DNA from: Alphaproteobacteria bacterium
GTDB taxonomy: Bacteria; Pseudomonadota; Alphaproteobacteria; Micropepsales; Micropepsaceae
Assembly: GCA_003131925.1 (NCBI GenBank)
Contig: PKWC01000229.1
Location: 1 to 8,407 of the forward strand
Length of the DNA: 8,407 nt
Direction of reading: 5' to 3'
The notes below the pieces were generated by a model that was not told the DNA's origin, made no database searches, and was given only the letters and a program-made list of their open reading frames with translations. The translations under genes and the position numbers were made by a program. Shown here piece after piece: positions 7,015 through 8,407 of the stretch. How positions within the stretch are numbered: position 1 is the stretch's first letter; each line of letters starts with the position of its first letter.

Positions 7015-7251
7015 ATGGGACAAGAGGTTGAGCAACTTACGGCAGACGAACGCGTAGAACACTACCGGAAAATGGCCGCTGCCGTCAGGATTGCTGCAGC
7101 ATCACATTCGGAAGAATGCAGGGACGAGCTGGAGCGTCTCGCGGTCTCCTACGAAACGCTGGCCACAGAAGTTGCAAAGAGAGAAGCCTGCTCGCCTTCC
7201 CGCATGAAAACTGCGGCCCCTTCGCCGGAAAGCCGTCCCCCAGTCGCCTGA
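7015..7251 (+). CDS. Small helical protein, possibly stress-induced, unknown function
   Basis: From the ATG at 7015 this encodes 78 residues. A GTG at 6994 would add seven codons but lies at about the expected transcript start, so ATG is preferred, with a weak GGGA (7002-7005) as ribosome-binding site. The middle, VEHYRKMAAAVRIAAASHSE, then RDELERLAVSYETLATEV, looks like a helical hairpin of the kind found in many small alphaproteobacterial proteins (Y-R-x-M/L-A ... L-x-x-L-A-x-x-W/Y-x-x-L-A). The Ser/Pro-rich tail (59-78) is probably disordered. No signal peptide, membrane segment or catalytic motif is visible. The candidate EcfG promoter lies directly upstream, and the next gene starts one base after the stop, so the two are probably co-transcribed. 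Function is unknown. Confidence 0.72.
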   Translation: MGQEVEQLTADERVEHYRKMAAAVRIAAASHSEECRDELERLAVSYETLATEVAKREACSPSRMKTAAPSPESRPPVA

Positions 7252-7252
7252 A

Positions 7253-7432
7253 ATGCTGTTCCTCACCATCGTGAAGATCGTCCTTTGCGTGATTGCGCTG
7301 GGGGCGCTCGTCTCGGGCGTGTTGATCCTGCAGCCGGTCCTTCCCCTTTGGCTGAAGGCCGTCGTCGTGCTCGGCCCGCTCCTGTCCGGGGTTTGGATGA
7401 CGTTGTGGTGGCCGGTCAACGGCAAGAGATAG
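7253..7432 (+). CDS. Small two-helix membrane protein, unknown function
   Basis: Fifty-nine codons begin with the ATG in TGAAATG, one base after the stop of the preceding gene. The product has two hydrophobic segments, about 3-26 (TIVKIVLCVIALGALVSG) and 31-52 (LPLWLKAVVVLGPLLSGVW), separated by a short LQPV turn, and ends in the polar WWPVNGKR. This is a helical hairpin in the inner membrane, presumably with the basic end in the cytoplasm. Translational coupling to the preceding gene is likely, with shared control from the EcfG-like promoter. The codons are GC-rich at third positions, supporting a real gene. I do not recognise a family. Confidence 0.68.
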   Translation: MLFLTIVKIVLCVIALGALVSGVLILQPVLPLWLKAVVVLGPLLSGVWMTLWWPVNGKR

Positions 7433-7448
7433 CGGCGCAAGGCGCCGC
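7432..7448. terminator. GC-rich hairpin between two convergent small genes
   Basis: GCGGCGC, loop AAG, then GCGCCGC form a perfect 7-bp stem. It starts at the last base of the TAG of the gene at 7253 and ends eight bases before the stop codon of the convergent gene (7457). The position fits a shared bidirectional terminator, but neither side has a T run, so it may depend on Rho or only protect 3' ends. Confidence 0.45.
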
Positions 7449-7456
7449 CCCGCTCT

Positions 7457-7621
7457 CTACGCGAACCACATGAACGCAAAAACGACCGTCGCGACCGCGG
7501 CGGTGAGGAGGATGGTTTCCCCTGCCCACGATTCCGTCCGTCTGACCGCTGCACGCGGATTGAACCGCTTCCGCGGGATGCGCAGGCTATGGGTCGATGC
7601 GTCCAATCTTAAGCGGCTCAT
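7457..7621 (-). CDS. Small single-helix membrane protein, unknown function
   Basis: Fifty-four codons run from the ATG at 7621 to the TAG at 7457 on the - strand. GGGGA (7628-7632) lies six bases upstream of the ATG, a good ribosome-binding site. The N-terminal half is strongly basic (LRIPRKRFNPRAAVRR, 13-28); the C-terminal half is one membrane segment (about 33-54, ETILLTAAVATVVFAFMWFA). This is a tail-anchored layout with a basic cytoplasmic head. An overlapping + strand frame (from 7470) gives an Arg-rich product without such structure, so the - strand reading is preferred. It converges on the operon at 7015-7432 and diverges from the PAS gene. Function is unknown; the basic head could bind lipid head groups or nucleic acid, which is only a guess. 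Confidence 0.6.
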   Translation of the reverse strand: MSRLRLDASTHSLRIPRKRFNPRAAVRRTESWAGETILLTAAVATVVFAFMWFA

Positions 7622-7745
7622 ATGTCATCCCCATCGCGCGCCCCACGGTCTCTGGCTCAGACTGAAACGATCTGGGCCCTGCCGGGGCGTCTACAGGGGT
7701 GAGCAAAGCAAGACGCGGGCCACGGAACCTGGAGAACAAGGCGCG

Positions 7746-7757
7746 GCGCGATCGCGC
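7746..7757. repeat. 12-bp perfect palindrome between divergent genes
   Basis: GCGCGATCGCGC is a perfect palindrome located about 45-50 bases before the start of the PAS-domain gene and 125 bases upstream of the divergent small gene. It could be an operator, but in GC-rich DNA such a sequence may be chance. Confidence 0.25.
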
Positions 7758-7797
7758 GGCCATCAACGGTTCCTAAACACCGCTGCCGGCAATCTCG

Positions 7798-8310
7798 GTG
7801 CCCATGCCATCGCTCGCACGGATAAGTCCCAAATCGGACCTGGCGCCCATCACGGTGGATGGGGAACTCGAATTCACGCGAGCCCCGACGAAGAAGGCGC
7901 TCGTCTACTGGCGCTCGCTTTGCCGCGGCCGTGCGATGCCGGCGCGCAGCGAACTGAGCCCGCGTGCCATGCAGGAGTTCCTGCCGCATGTCAGCGTCGT
8001 CGACGTCATTCCCGATCGGGTGCATGGCTTCGAATACATCGTGAGCCTGCAGGGTACGCACCCCACGGAAGTGCTTGGAAATGTCAAAGGCCGCAGATTG
8101 GAAGACATGCTTTCGCGGGAACTGGCAGAGCGCTGGCGCGGCTGCTTCGAACATGCCCGCGCCGCTGCGGCGCCCGTGCGTCTGCTGACGCGGGCGAGCA
8201 CGCTGGCCAAGAGCTGGCTAGCCTGCGAAGTGCTCATCGCGCCGCTTGCGAACGAGGCGGGCAATCTGCAATCGCTCTTCTGGGTATTCGCCGCATGGCG
8301 GGCGGAATAA
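7798..8310 (+). CDS. PAS_5-family domain protein
   Basis: This protein has 170 residues from the GTG at 7798, or 168 from the ATG at 7804. An in-frame TAA at 7774 limits the start, and neither candidate has a clear ribosome-binding site. Almost the whole protein is one domain of the alphaproteobacterial PAS_5 type: LVYWRSLCRGRAMPAR (35-50) and SELSPRAMQEFLPHVSVVDV (51-70), then the PAS core strands and GFEYIVSLQGT (77-87), EVLGNVKGRRLEDML (91-105), and a C-terminal sheet ending LFWVFAAW. PAS domains bind small ligands or mediate protein contacts; this subfamily usually occurs alone with no output domain and has no established function. There is no signal peptide or membrane segment, so it is cytoplasmic. 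It stands alone and diverges from the small membrane-protein gene. Confidence 0.82.
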   Translation: MPMPSLARISPKSDLAPITVDGELEFTRAPTKKALVYWRSLCRGRAMPARSELSPRAMQEFLPHVSVVDVIPDRVHGFEYIVSLQGTHPTEVLGNVKGRRLEDMLSRELAERWRGCFEHARAAAAPVRLLTRASTLAKSWLACEVLIAPLANEAGNLQSLFWVFAAWRAE

Positions 8311-8336
8311 AGCCGTAGCGGCCGCGAATCAAATTC

Positions 8337-8381
8337 GACTCTGACTCTGTTACTTTTGACCCTGTTACTTCTGACCCCGTT
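8337..8381 (-). repeat. Three tandem 15-bp units with GGGTCAGA core
   Basis: Read on the - strand, three consecutive 15-base units are AACGGGGTCAGAAGT, AACAGGGTCAAAAGT and AACAGAGTCAGAGTC, followed by GAATTTGATTCG. They begin 26 bases after the PAS gene stop. The GGGTCAGA core with AGTAAC linkers is a pattern I associate with repeats dispersed between genes in some proteobacterial genomes, sometimes near REP-associated transposases; no transposase is visible here. It may mark the edge of a mobile or repeat element extending to the right. Confidence 0.6.
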
Positions 8382-8394
8382 GCTTCGTTTCCTC

Positions 8395-8407
8395 CCCCAA
8401 CGTGGGG
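8395..8407. other. Short inverted repeat at window edge
   Basis: CCCCA, loop ACG, then TGGGG form a 5-bp stem ending exactly at the window's last base. It adjoins the 15-bp tandem repeat and may belong to the same element; the rest is outside the window. Confidence 0.25.

Noticed and set aside
7102..7554. 150-codon minus-strand frame
   Set aside because: It is antisense to the two coupled small genes, reads through the hairpin at 7432-7448, and its Arg/Ser-rich product has no structure; the 54-aa frame in the same area is better supported.
7724..7748. Second EcfG-type promoter before the PAS gene (GGAAC at 7724)
   Set aside because: No CGTT follows at 16 or 17 bases; the sequence there is GC-only.
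7470..8318. 282-codon + strand frame covering the right end
   Set aside because: It overlaps the PAS_5 gene in another frame and the minus-strand membrane protein. Its product is Arg/Gly/His-rich with no recognisable domain.
1..8407. tRNA, rRNA, insertion sequence or integrase genes
   Set aside because: Reading both strands I saw no cloverleaf, rRNA signature, transposase or integrase motif; the only mobile-element hint is the short tandem repeat at 8337-8381.

Overview
The window is high-GC DNA with dense bacterial genes. I infer an alphaproteobacterium: a PAS_5-family protein lies at the right end, a GGAAC-N16-CGTT element matches the alphaproteobacterial general-stress (EcfG) promoter consensus, and several tiny one- or two-helix membrane proteins resemble those common in Rhizobiales and relatives. 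Genus cannot be decided from this sequence.

Left part (1-4213): a probable two-gene conflict or defence module on the + strand. The first gene is cut by the window edge. It encodes at least twelve nearly identical 42-residue WD40 repeats followed by a Sel1/TPR-like helical domain. After 62 bases comes an apparently complete SLOG-SLATT protein: an N-terminal Rossmann-like SLOG domain predicted to bind or process a nucleotide ligand, then a multi-pass membrane region with the SLATT (DUF4231-type) signature. A hairpin with T-rich flanks on both sides closes the unit and probably also ends the convergent gene to its right. The inferred logic is that the repeat protein is a sensor or scaffold and the SLOG-SLATT protein is a membrane effector. 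The N-terminal effector or NTPase domain expected on such WD40 proteins would lie upstream, outside the window.

Middle (4362-5915, - strand): a secreted M28 zinc aminopeptidase with an inserted PA domain, started at TTG behind a strong Shine-Dalgarno. A 379-base divergent intergenic region follows. It holds two inverted repeats and no convincing gene. Then comes a small secreted beta-rich protein of unknown function (6295-6906, +).

Right part (6961-8407): an EcfG-like promoter drives a probable two-gene operon made of a 78-aa helical protein and a 59-aa two-helix membrane protein. A 54-aa single-helix membrane protein converges on it from the - strand, and a GC-rich hairpin separates them. 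A PAS_5 domain protein follows. The window ends in a 15-base tandem repeat carrying the GGGTCAGA core, a motif also echoed in the hairpin at 4188-4211.
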